The notes under the pieces: generated by a model | What the model was told of the DNA's origin: nothing | Seen by the model: the letters and a program-made list of their open reading frames with translations, nothing else | Databases searched by the model: none | Assembly (NCBI RefSeq): GCF_029227915.1 | Contig: NC_079875.1 | Span: 11,469,001 to 11,533,000 of the forward strand | DNA from: Hydractinia symbiolongicarpus | Taxonomy: Eukaryota > Cnidaria > Hydrozoa > Anthoathecata > Hydractiniidae | Reading direction: 5' to 3' | DNA length: 64,000 nucleotides | Position numbers and translations under genes: made by a program | In this document: piece after piece, positions 24,501 through 34,749 of the stretch | Layout of the letters: each line of letters opens with the position of its first letter | Position numbering within the stretch: position 1 is the stretch's first letter

Positions 24501-25002
24501 GCAAGTATCTGGTTTACAAAAGCTTACTGTATGTTTATTTATTTATTTGTTTGTTTGTTTGTGTGTTTGTTTGTTTGTTTGTTTGTTTATTTTTATTAAC
24601 TTCCCGCTTTACAGTAAATTTGAAACAGTAAATATGATACAAGAGATAGAACTAAAAGTTTGGAATGGGTGGATATGAATTAACTAGGTACCTTAAGGGG
24701 CGAAAATTTCGCCAAATTTATTTTCGCGAAAATTAGTGATTATAGTTATACAAGTTAAATTAACACTACTCTTTGGTAGAGTGCTTTTTGGTTTTGGAAT
24801 TGAAGCGTTAGAAGATTATTCCTATCGCTATGCAGAAATGTATTATGTATATTATTATGTATTTTTTTGATAGGGACCATTCGCCGTTACTATGAAAATT
24901 GAATACATATATGGCGACCCGCATGAAATCAAACACAGTTTCAAGAAACAAATCTTTAGAAACGATGAGTTTGGTATCGTTTCATTCTTCAACACTTTTT
25001 GA
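15508..25002 (+). CDS. MALT1: MALT1-type paracaspase, complete, 14 exons, 717 residues
   Basis: Exons: 15508-15657, 15881-16037, 16919-17191, 17705-17776, 18359-18586, 19567-19623, 19763-20165, 20441-20527, 21148-21269, 22066-22224, 22827-22981, 23519-23569, 24418-24528, 24874-25002. All have AG/GT borders and the joined frame has no stop until TGA at 25000. Domains: death-like (residues 1-100), Ig1 (about 103-193, ISCEATGFP and SGDYYC), Ig2 (about 218-293, LSCDTDAQSYQWYKN and EGHYSC), caspase-like (about 313-500) and Ig3 (about 565-715). The catalytic dyad is intact: His394 in FYFCGHGFE and Cys444 in LLDVCR. The family is an Arg-directed cysteine protease and scaffold in CARD-BCL10-MALT1 signalling to NF-kB. 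It is shorter than human MALT1 (824) because it ends with Ig3. The start is the ATG right after an acceptor TTTTTTAG; a GTG upstream in frame lies in the intron-like tract. Confidence 0.93.
22325..22359 (+). repeat. 17-bp direct duplication in paracaspase intron 10
   Basis: GAGCTCACCCTTCACCC occurs twice in tandem. Confidence 0.85.
22500..22715 (-). mobile_element. tRNA-derived SINE with 15-bp tandem tail in paracaspase intron 10
   Basis: On the minus strand from 22715, the head reads GGCGGAGATGATGTAGTGG, with an A-box-like start, a TTGTAA anticodon-loop region and a perfect B box GGTTCGAGTCC. The stems pair poorly, so it is not a functional tRNA. About 90 bp of body follows and ends in four 15-bp units (ACGTATAGCATTGCT) at 22506-22565, which would be the 3' tail. 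It is a different family from the SINEs at 501 and 2158. Confidence 0.65.
22506..22565 (+). repeat. 15-bp tandem repeat, four units
   Basis: ACGTATAGCATTGCT four times; the third copy differs at a few positions (ATAAAATGG). Confidence 0.92.
24529..24592 (+). repeat. (TTTG)n/(TTTA)n microsatellite at the 5' end of paracaspase intron 13
   Basis: The tract begins at the donor GTATGT itself and runs as TTTA then TTTG units. It is intronic; open frames that read through it are spurious. Confidence 0.9.
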
Positions 25003-25136
25003 TTTGGTATGATTTTTTGTAGAGGTAAATGGTTTTATCCATTGAACGAAACATGCTTCTCAGTCGAAAGAATTTTCGCGTCGAATCCATCGAGATGACT
25101 AAGAGTAAAGCCATGCATACATAAACATTTATATTT

Positions 25137-25142
25137 AATAAA
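25137..25142 (+). promoter_or_regulatory. Polyadenylation signal of the paracaspase gene
   Basis: AATAAA about 135 bases after the stop codon, the first perfect signal downstream. Confidence 0.55.
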
Positions 25143-25144
25143 AA

Positions 25145-25872
25145 ACAGTACTACCTACTAAGCACATCAATTGTTGTGAACATAAATTATTGTTGCATAA
25201 ATTATTGCGAACATAAATTATTGTCGCATAAATTATCGCGAATGTAAATTAATGCGGTTTTTGTTCAAAATTTTTGTGAACCAAGATAATACACCTTTCC
25301 CGAATTTTATAAATTATAATAATTATGACAAATTTTTGTAATGATTCTGTGCTCTCCAAATAAGGATATTCAGATAGAATATTAAATTATCATGGAAAAA
25401 TGTAGTTTTTAGAGCAATATAATATTCTGATTGGATTTTATTTAGATTTAAAGAAAAAATTATTTTGAAGACGAAGCTATTCTTGAAAAGCTCGGCTATA
25501 TAAAGGGTTTGACCTTAACTTTCAGCTCGGAATTGAGGCACTTAGCGAACACAAATATTTACGAAATTAGGTAATTTGTTCTACTTTATGCTAAGGAACT
25601 TAGGGATAAAAATCATTTTTAGTATCGACCTCTTTAAATGACTTTGGCATAATTAGGAAATTCTGGAAAGGTCTATCGCAAAATTTAAAAAAATAGTAAT
25701 CCATACGAACAATTTGAATGTTAATTGTAGATTATTTAAGTTTAATGGGAATAAAAAAACTCGTATCTATCGAAACGGTAAAGATTCTTTACATGAAATG
25801 CAGGGTACTCATAAAAATATTTTTATTGAGAAGAAAACGTCTGTAAATGTTGATAAAAATTAATAAAATAAC
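25145..25872. repeat. ATAAATTATTG-word region leading into the satellite
   Basis: At 25165-25260 the words ATAAATTATTGTCGC and GCGAACATAAATTATTG recur. On the opposite strand they read ATAATTTATGCGACAA, close to the ATAATTTATGCCACAA word of the 42-bp satellite. The rest of the stretch is AT-rich without a supported gene. Confidence 0.5.
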
Positions 25873-26715
25873 ACAAATTTATGCAACAAAATCATAAAAT
25901 TATTGTCAAATCGCAAAAAATTATGTTTCAAAATCATAAAATTATTGTCAAATCGCAATAACTTATGTTGCCAAATCATAAAATTATTGTCAAATCGCAA
26001 AAAATTATGTTGCAAAATCATAAAATTATTGTCAAATCGCAATAACTTATGTTGCCAAATCATAAAATTATTGTCAAATCGCAAAAAATTATGTTGCAAA
26101 ATCATAAAATTATTGTCAAATCGCAATAACTTATGTCGCAAAATCATAAAATTATTGTCAAATCGCAATAAATTATGTAACAAAATCATAAAATTATTGT
26201 CAAATCGCAATAACTTATGTTGCCAAATCATAAAATTGTTGTCAAATCGCAATAAATTATGTTGCAAAATCCTAAAATTATTGTCAAATTGCAATAACTT
26301 ATGTTGCCAAATCATAAAATTGTTGTCAAATCGCAATAAATTATGTTGCAAAATCCTAAAATTATTGTCAAATTGCAATAACTTATGTTGCCAAATCATA
26401 AAATTATTGTCAAATCGCAATAAATTATGTTGCAAAATCATAAAGTTATTGTCAAATCGCAATAAATTATGTCGCAAAATCATAAAATTATTGTCAAATA
26501 GCAATAATTTATGCCACAAAATCATAAAATTGTTGTCAAATCGCAATAATTTATGTCACAAAATCATAAAATTATTGTCAAATCGCAATAAATTATGTCG
26601 CAAAATCATAAAATTATTGTCAAATAGCAATAATTTATGCCACAAAATCATAAAATTATTGTCAAATCGCAATCAATTTATTTTGCTCCTTTAAATCGCA
26701 TTACTTTATGTGGCA
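25873..26715. repeat. 42-bp satellite array, about 20 units, with higher-order structure
   Basis: The unit contains AAATCATAAAATTATTGTC followed by AAATCGCAATAACTTATG. The 42-bp length is a multiple of three, so both strands stay open: 14-residue repeats such as LLSNRNNLCCQIIK on the plus strand and LRFDNNFMILQHNL on the minus. Neither is likely a protein. Units alternate between a TTGCC type and a TTGCA type over most of the array, giving 84-bp dimers. Near the 3' end a three-unit block (TCGCA, CCACA, TCACA types) recurs, a 126-bp trimer. Confidence 0.93.
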
Positions 26716-27590
26716 ATAATTTTGTCTGCAACAGTTTTGTCCTTAAGGTATCAATCTTCCATTATTAATAAAATGCATTCTAGGATACTTTATTGTTATT
26801 ATTTAAATGTTTTTTTTGTCCGTGATTCATGATATTTTAATTAGGACTCTCCGATAACAATTAATTTGTCAATCAGCTCTCTTATTTTCTGAAATGAATT
26901 TTGGAATTTGTGAGAGTTTTATACCTAAAAGAAAAATGAGTAATTAATATATGTTACTTGTTGTTTTTGTTAACCTAAGTCTTTCTTTAATGTGTAGTTT
27001 CAACTGCTTCACACAATATTGTGCAATCACTTGTAGGAACTTTTGTACAATTCTGTACGATTACAAGAAAAAGGATATAAATAGTTCACATGTTTGTTTA
27101 AAGCTTACCTCCCGAAAAACAATCAGTTGATCGGTTGGCAAGATTTTTAAACTTTTTATGACGATGCTAATTAATGGCATGATATAGTGTATTAGAAAAA
27201 CTGAGGTGCTGTTTTAAGGAGTTACCAAGGTATGTGGTGATGTAAGCATGTTTCACATGTCAGGTTTGGTATTTTAAACATATTTACATAATTTATTAAT
27301 AATTAGTTACCCTGATTATCCTTTTTACCAGCAATTGTTTCTTACTTTGCCATTATTCCGCATAGCTAGCTCATCTTTCTAGACTTACATCTCGGAAACC
27401 AATAGATTTTTCAAAAAAAAATAAAAATTCATAGACAACTTTTAAAGTTCTTTTATATGAAATCGACTTTCTTTTTACGCAGGAGGTGAGCTTTGAATGC
27501 ACAAAGAACAAAAGTAGGTGCGAAAAAATACATTTTATATCGTTGTTACATCTCTACAATATCTTGTACAAAAAATATATACAACTTGTC
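26716..27590. other. Gene-free AT-rich stretch
   Basis: No supported exon. A few TTTGTC...GTCCTT words from the satellite edge, then unremarkable sequence. Confidence 0.4.
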
Positions 27591-27705
27591 GGTGGCCCGT
27601 GAAAGAGTCACGAGTTCTCCTGTTCTTTTTATACCACATTGCGTGCGTCTCGCTGCTTGCGGTACCATTTTGCGTGAGAGACATACAGACGTATACGGGT
27701 AATTT
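27590..27705 (-). repeat. Dispersed repeat (GCAAAATGG family), copy 1
   Basis: Shares ATACCACATTGCGT, CGTCTCGCT, CCATTTTGCGTGA and AGACATACAGACG with 49915-50050. Here the CAGA tail is reduced to one or two units. Confidence 0.75.
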
Positions 27706-27719
27706 AATATACAATTGTT

Positions 27720-28850
27720 CACAATTAAGTGTGTATAATGTTGTGTAGCAGTAGGAACTACCCTTAAGTATTTTGTCATATATTGTCAGTGTTTTATGTA
27801 CATCATATATTTTGTAAATAATAATATTATACGCACCGGAGTTACTCTGGCAACACGCCTTTATAAGCAACTCTATTTTTTATATTAACCTTAGTTGCCA
27901 AGAGTAAAATTTTGATCTTAGCAGCCGCAGTTGGCTGGGCGTACCATTTTTGTTTTCGGCTTAAAAGGTACTAAATCTAATATTCATATTTCACAAGATT
28001 ATGCTTTAATGTTATTATTTCTTACAAAAACAAAATACTTTTCATTCTACTAAAGGACGGTTTTGTAATTTGCTTCTTTACCCAGATTTTAACCTTAACG
28101 CTCCACATTCCCAGCCTGACTATTTGATTAGCGTTTTGCTAGTTTTTGACAACAAGTGGCAGCCTCAGCTCTTAACAACTCGGTTTCTAAAAAAAACCTC
28201 TATCGCCCTGCTTATTATTTTGTCTATTTAAGTTGGAACTTATTTGGGATGTAGAGTCAATTGAAACAGAACTCATATAACGTACACTGTAAATTAATAT
28301 TAAAGGTATTACTTCCACAGTTTCAAAGTTTTGGTTTTTCCATTCACGTCAAAAAACTATAATAAAGTCTGTATCAACTGTACCAAATTTTAAGTGAAAA
28401 AAAAGGCAGTCTAAATTCTGGTACGCAAATATCTTCCCGATAATACTGATCTTTCAGTCTCCAAGTCTTTCTGTATTTCCATTTATTAATTCCCCCAGCA
28501 GTCAATTATAATCCTTGGAATTTATTTCAACGTTTTCTGTTGGAGTATACATCAAGATTTTTCTTGTAGTACATTTTATGTTATATTTTCAAAGTAAAAA
28601 TTCATCATAAATTGACGATTATGTGAAAATATTTTGTGTATAACTTAATAAATGAATTTATTCAAACGTGCTGCTAATTGAAGGATGCAGTGGCCAAATA
28701 TGTCAGCCACAAAGATATGTCCCTAAACCAGCCTACTTTTCCTTAACTTTGTGTACAATTTGAAGTCACACTTGCTGATCAAGTTTATCTGGAAAAAATA
28801 ATGCAGGAAAATGATATTTTACCTAGTTTGGATGCGCAATGAAAGAAACG
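27720..28850. other. Gene-free stretch
   Basis: Nothing supported beyond AT-rich sequence. Confidence 0.35.
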
Positions 28851-28855
28851 ATTTG

Positions 28856-28918
28856 ACACGCAGTCTGAATTGATATTCAGTGTTGTCAGAACACTGTTAC
28901 ATCAATCGCACTTAACCC
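28856..28918 (+). repeat. Fragment of the exon-like repeat family (inverted relative to the others)
   Basis: GTCTGAATTG...TTCAG followed by TGTTGTCAGAACACTGTTAC matches, on the plus strand, the minus-strand start of the repeated segments at 32113, 33146 and 37775. Only the first 60 or so bases are present. Confidence 0.75.
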
Positions 28919-28919
28919 T

Positions 28920-30700
28920 GTTTTTAGTCCAGGTGGGGGGTGCGGATTCTGCTTCCCCCCTGCCGTTTTTTTTTAATAACTAATAATAGTTTCAATGTTT
29001 ATCTATTAGACACCTGCATGCCAAATTTTAGGTCCTATACCTTTGTCCGTGTGTTTAAACTTACGAAAAAAGCGCGGCTATAAACACAACTTGTCTAACT
29101 AAAATTGTAAGTAAACATTTTAAAGAAAATTCCAAAACTAAAAAAGAAAAAGTTATTTTGTCAAAATCAAAAAGAGGTGCTCCTATCGATAATTGTTGAC
29201 AATTTGTCGATGAAACATTGAGACCTATCAGTACACCAAGACATAACCAACGGATTGTATACAATGGGCATAAAAAGAAACATGCACTGAAATATTTGTC
29301 AGTGGTGGCCCCAAATACCTCAATAGATAACCCTTTTGGAACCTCTTAAAAAAACGTCATGATCGAGGTGTGGTAGCTGACTCTAGGTTTCTCACAATGC
29401 GCTTTTATTTATTTTAAAAAAATGATTGTTTGCACTTCGTCTTGAATATTAGCTACTTAAGGAAAAACGTCCCAAAATATTTTTTAGTCAGTGTTTTTGT
29501 GGTATGAAGGCGATTGTTTATGTTTGGCATTGTTTATATAAAATGTGTGCATAATCAGTATATCTTTTCACCTAATGAAGATCTAAACAAAGTGAAAAAA
29601 TTAGTAAAAAACAAAATCCCTATTTTTGTCAAAATGCGCGCGAGCTTACCAAAATCTCAAGAGATTTATGTGCTATCGCAGAAAAATGCATTCAAACTGA
29701 AACGGTCGTCTTGCAGGAAAACTGTAAAACCCCTGAACATTGAGTAGAATGATTCTAGACTAGCATAAATAATAAATTACAGCTTGGAAGAAAGAATACG
29801 GGAGGGGAAACAACTTCATTTCTGTATGCTTTAAATGTATTGAATTTTCTATTTTTCTTTATTTCAAAAAAATCAGTGCGCAAGGTGCTCGACCGTGTTT
29901 TATTCGCAAAAAAATTATCAAATTCTAAATTATACTTTAATAGGGGCTTGCTTTTTTCTATGGAAATGTTACTCTAAAACATCGCTGTTATCGCTGTGTT
30001 GGTAAAAAAGTAAAAAAAAGGAAGCATTGCATGAGAAAGGTTTTACAAAAAGTTCAAGAATATTCGTAAAGCTGGAATAATAAGCTTTTTCTACAAGCTA
30101 GAGTATGCTGGACTGAACATATAAAAAAGTAGCGATAGAAAAGGGCAGCCAAAGGACGACGAAATATGTGGAAGATTAATGTTTATTTCAACTGCTAAAA
30201 TAAGTTCCGATTCCTGAAACTAGATTTAAAACTACATATAAACTTTCTTTTTTGTTTACAAAAGTATTTCTTCCTCCAAGATTACAACTATCCTCCTAGA
30301 TCACAGTGATAGTGACACTAAATTAGCATGATACATCCTGAACTAATGGCGTTATTTTTTGCGGATGTTACCATAAGTTCACTCTGGTCTCCCATTTTAT
30401 CTTTTATAAGGATGTAATTGTTGAACGGAGCTGCCCAGACAATTCACTTTTTTTTGGCCTGGCTCTTATATTATCGCATTATACTTGTAACTGAGGGACA
30501 CTCAGAACATCAAAAAATACCATCCCATAATTTTTCTTTAAAGGCGCGTAATCACCCTAAAATTAACATATCCATTTTTATGACTTTACTAAAAATTTGA
30601 GGATATAAAACCTACTAGAAATGGAAATAATGGTACTTCAATATCTTGCATTTATTGGGGTCTTTTTCCAGCCGCCATATTTAACGGTCTTGTTGATCTC
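28920..30700. other. Gene-free stretch
   Basis: AT-rich sequence with poly-T and poly-A runs. Open frames here have no splice context or recognisable product. Confidence 0.35.
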
Positions 30701-30856
30701 TTATTCTCGTCTAATACGCGGGCCGTCGCAAAATGTTCGTGTGAAACCGTAGGTAAACAAACGGCCTTATCTTTAAATGAGCACTGAGATGGAGTTCGAT
30801 AAAATCGGTTGGCTCTGTTCACGCTGTTCTTTTAGGCTTGTTTTTCTTAGTAAAAC

Positions 30857-31084
30857 ATGGCATCAAAAAGTGGAAAGAAATTTTGGTTTTGTTTAAAAAA
30901 GAGGCTGAGCGTAAAAACATCCGTATCACTTTCTCCACTTAGATTTAATTTTCTTCTATTCTATTCGCCATTGTTTTTGGAGACCAGACAAAACAAAATA
31001 GAAAGAAGAAATCACAGCATTGCCTCGTGGCTATTAATTATGATAATTAATGCTTATCACGCTTTTTCTTTTTTTATTAGCTGA
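30857..31084 (+). CDS. Weak candidate first exon or small ORF, unknown
   Basis: The 75-codon frame starts with ATGGCATC, six bases after a TTTTTCTTAG acceptor-like site. The 150 bases upstream are richer in CG dinucleotides than the surroundings (ACGCGGGCCGTCG near 30715), as for a promoter. The first residues are basic (SGKKFWFCLKKRL) and the later part is Phe-rich and probably non-coding. No homology recognised. Confidence 0.22.
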   Translation: MASKSGKKFWFCLKKRLSVKTSVSLSPLRFNFLLFYSPLFLETRQNKIERRNHSIASWLLIMIINAYHAFSFFIS

Positions 31085-31940
31085 CCGGGATTATTGCATA
31101 TTATACGCAAAAAAAACCCAACGGGGCAGAATGCTCATTGTGATAGTTGAAGATAGTTGAAGCAGCACTATGGAGATAATTAAATTTAGAGCATGAAAGG
31201 AGAAATTCTGAATATTTAGGTATTCTAATTGTGTAGATTTGATACTGCCTCCATAAGGAAACGACTAACTGTTTGAACAAAGGAAAATAATCAAAAAGTA
31301 AGACAGCTAGCGAGGCGAAGCTGTCTTCAGAAACAACAACAAGAAGTGGTCAGTGTTGCAAAGAAGTCTGATTTCAGTAAGTTAAAACGTTTAAATAATA
31401 AAGAATAACACAGAAACTTCGATTGATTTATCTAATTTATCATGCTCGGAACTTTGTTGATACATTTGTAAAAGCATTACGATGAAACACAGCTACGGAT
31501 ACTCTCCCTCCTTCATTATTTTTTCTGTAATGCCATGAATCCAGCAACCATGTGATCGATTTTGCCGTGGGTTTATTATCGCATGATTCGTGCAATGAAA
31601 TGCAATGGCGGTTCTATAGGCGTAGAGATGGGGTGAGTTTGTTATTTCCATGAAACATTTGAACATGTTCTGGTTGTCAGTTTTCAATAAAATTTTCTGG
31701 GTAATGTTTTCTCATGTATATCTTTCAATTTTTACAATAAAATAGGCACCTCAAAAAAAGTTGCCTACAGGGTGATTACGCGCCTTTAAGTTCGGTAATG
31801 AACGTGTATCGATATCTCAAAAAAATAAATAAATTATTAACAACATCATCGATACAATATAAATCTTAATAACTTATAACAGAATTATTCAGAATGAATG
31901 TAAAATGCTTCGGATTTGGCTGATTCGTTAAAAACCTTGA

Positions 31941-31970
31941 CTTTAGGCAATTTTAGGCAATTTTAGGCAA
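31941..31970 (+). repeat. 10-bp triplicate
   Basis: TTTTAGGCAA three times in tandem, just before the tandem repeat block. Confidence 0.9.
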
Positions 31971-32112
31971 TGCAAAAAATCAAACAGGGGACATTATGTA
32001 AATTTGCAGATGCAAATTTTTAAGAATAAAAGCTTGTCACCCCTTTTAAGCAGTGCCGGCATGAAAAGCTCAAATTATCACTGACTTATCTCTCGCCACA
32101 AGCAGAGATTTG

Positions 32113-32400
32113 TTAAATATAGCACACCTTAAAAGTTGCTGACGCAGTTAATGTAAACGTGGTTGAAGTGCATCTAAGGAAAGTTAATTTCCTGGGAAGG
32201 TCTGAGATAAGAACCATGTAATTATCCTGAAGATAATGTATCTGATTGATAGAGTGGCCTTCAAGCGATGCAGACATATAGTATAAGATATGTTTCGTTC
32301 TAGGAACATTGATACTTGTCTGAAAGAGCTTCAGAATGGTCCATGGTTGGCAACTTGAGTGCGATTGATGCAACAGTGTTCTGACAACACTAAAACTCAA
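32113..32400 (-). pseudogene. Exon-like segment of the repeat family, copy 1
   Basis: A 95-codon minus-strand frame bounded by an acceptor-like GAGTTTTAG (near 32390) and a GT right after ...TTTTAAG near 32128. The translation includes SINVPRTKHILYYMSASLEG and CTSTTFTLTASATFK. The same frame is open in the copy at 37775-38059 despite about a dozen residue changes, and is broken in the copy at 33146. I do not recognise the domain. It may be an old duplicated exon or an ORF of a mobile element. Confidence 0.45.
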
Positions 32401-33145
32401 TTCAGACTACTCTCAACCACCAGTTTTAAAACTTATTTTAAAATGAAAAGAAACAAAACAAAAGCAACGAGGCTGGAACTTACTAAACCAAAGATATCCT
32501 TAAATATATCTATTTACCTAGTCGGCTATGGAGACTATCTGTAAGAAGAAAGAAAGTCAAATTGTTAGCTATATATATTATTTCACTAGTTGGTAGCCAT
32601 GGAAAACACCAGGTCCCACCTGTCGTATATATTTTAAGCATTTCTAATTCATGTATTTGTAACACGAGGTAGTGATTTGGTTGCCATCCTTAACGTCAAA
32701 AAAAGGAATAAAATGGACGACAAAAGTTTTTGCTTGCGTCAGCACATTTTCTGTGACGTCATTAAAAGTCAAATATATAATATAATTTATACGAATCTTT
32801 TCAATATTTTCTTTCTGAAATTTTCGTGTTAAATCTATTCTCTCAATTAGCATCAGCATTTTTTTAAATTTAAGTTCATAAATGTTTCTCTTTGACTTGT
32901 ATTCAGATAGAGATATTGCAGTATGCTGGAGGAAGGATCATTTCGAGGAAGAACTCTGGATTTTGTGTACCGCCAAAGTTAACAGGCCTTTTTTTAAATT
33001 TAAAAACCGTTTCCGGGCTTAAAACTTATCACCGTGTTTCAGCAGTACCGAAGTAAAAGGCTTAAATTGTCGCTGATTTATCTCTAGCCACAAGCAGAAA
33101 TTTGCTAAAATTAGCAAACCTGTAAAGTAGCTAAGGTAGTTGAGT

Positions 33146-33352
33146 TTAACGTGTTTGAGGTGCATCTAAGGAGAGTTCAATTCCTGGGAAGGTCTCAGAA
33201 AAGAACCAATATATCTGATTTATAGAGTTTCCGTCAAGCGCTACATACATTCTAGGAACATTGATACTTGTCTGTAAGAGCTTCAGAATAGTCCATGGTT
33301 GGTAACTTAAGTGCGATTGATGCAACAGTGTTTTGACAACACTAAAACTCAA
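33146..33352 (-). pseudogene. Exon-like segment of the repeat family, copy 2 (deleted and frameshifted)
   Basis: Matches copies 1 and 3 from VVKTLLHQSHLSYQPW to TSINVPR, then lacks about ten codons. It loses the frame after SETFPG, ending prematurely where the others continue into CTSTT. Confidence 0.5.
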
Positions 33353-33639
33353 TTTAAATTACTCTCAACCACCAGATTTGAAGTTTTTAAGCTATTAGTT
33401 TTAGAATGGAAAAGGCAAAACAAAACAAAAAGGAAGAAACTGGAGCTTACTAAACTAAAGACATCAATACAAATATACGTAGCCAGTCATGGAGAGAAGC
33501 TGTAAATAAAAAAAGAAATATAAAATTTCTAATATATATCATTAGTCTTTATGGGTATTTCTGTCGTATATATTTCGAGCATTTTTAATTCGTGGATTTC
33601 TAGTACGAAATAATGATCTGGCTACCATCTTGAATACAT

Positions 33640-34740
33640 ACTTTAAATACGGAGAAGTTTATAACTTCCCCAACGTTCCTTTGTGAAGTCTGAAATCCTA
33701 TACACCCTCCACCGTACCTTATATTTGGCTATTTAATGAGGAAATAGGCTACCTGTTATTAACACTACGATAACTTTAAAAAAAAGTAAGCACACCAGGA
33801 TTCATCGAAAATTTAGACAATATTATAAACAAACATTTATGCGTATCCTTTCCTAATAAGGGTTGAAAATTATATATTGCATAATAAAAATTATGTAAGT
33901 AAATAAAGATCCATGTTTTTAAGGTATAAAAATAAAATAATCACAAAAAAAATTAATCTGTGCGTTGGAAGACAAAATACTTTTAAAACACTTTTTTTGT
34001 TCCTAAGAAAATATTCACAACATGAAGTATTTAAATGTTAAGGATTTAATTTTTTTAGATTTTTAAAGAGCTTTAAAATCTTTTTAAAAAACATAAGGGC
34101 GATAAGTTGTATCCAGGATACAAACACTTTTCATTAAAAAATAAAAAGAGCAATTAAAACAATTAACTCAACGTTGAATAAAAAAACAATGCAAATTTTT
34201 GTATAGTTAGCACAATATACAATCACATTTAAGTTATTGGAGAAAGATAAAAAGAAGCAAAAGACAAGTGGAAAACTATACGTTACAAGATATACAAAAC
34301 AGAACATAAAACGCAAACAAAAAAACACAAACAACAACAAGAGGGACTATGTGAACAGATTTAGGTATATATGTCAACAGTATGTGAAAATGATGGTATA
34401 TTAAACAAAAAAATAAAATTCATGAACAGTTATGCTTCCCTCTATTGTTTTGAGTAACTAGTCCTACATGTTGAAAACCCTTAACATCATGATAATATAA
34501 TTCACAACTGTAAGATTTCGCTATATTACGAAGATTTAATTTTGCCCGCCTATTCCATTTTATCTGTTATCTTTATTATTCAACTTTTGGATTTTTAATT
34601 TTTACAGTAAATGAGTTTAATACTTTTATAAACAGGAAGTGCATACATATAACATAAGACATAAAATACAAAATGTGATATATGATATATATTTTCAGCA
34701 GGAAATTGAAATTCTTCATCATTTCAGTAAAACTCTTATT
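33640..34740. other. AT-rich region upstream of the receptor gene
   Basis: No exon supported. It should contain the promoter of the gene at 34750; I see no convincing TATA box at a fixed distance. Confidence 0.35.
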
Positions 34741-34749
34741 TTTAGAAAC
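34735..34749 (+). promoter_or_regulatory. 3' splice acceptor just upstream of the receptor ATG
   Basis: CTTATTTTTAG ends at 34745, four bases before ATG. This is the same arrangement as the paracaspase start and fits a spliced-leader or 5'-UTR intron acceptor. Confidence 0.45.

Larger units (their letters stand above)
31985..33625. repeat. Tandem repeat block of about 0.95-kb units (two units)
   Basis: Anchor GCGATTGATGCAACAGTGTT is at 32361 and 33313, 952 bases apart. Each unit has an exon-like segment (minus 32400-32113 and 33352-33146), then a second module beginning with GTAAGAAGAAAGAAAGTCAA or a variant and containing GACGTCA and TTCGTGTTAAATC words. The second unit is shortened. A third copy lies at 37030-38280. 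Confidence 0.85.

Noticed and set aside
25860-26694. Two long repetitive proteins on opposite strands (228 and 263 codons)
   Set aside because: Both come from the 42-bp satellite, whose period is a multiple of three and lacks stops in these frames. They have no start or stop context and no domain.
25873-26715. CRISPR array
   Set aside because: The units are contiguous 42-bp tandem copies without unique spacers, in an animal genome.
34639-34749. Longer N-terminus for the receptor-like gene
   Set aside because: The extra 37 codons lie before an acceptor-like TTTTTAG and would bury the signal peptide; the internal ATG is the better start.
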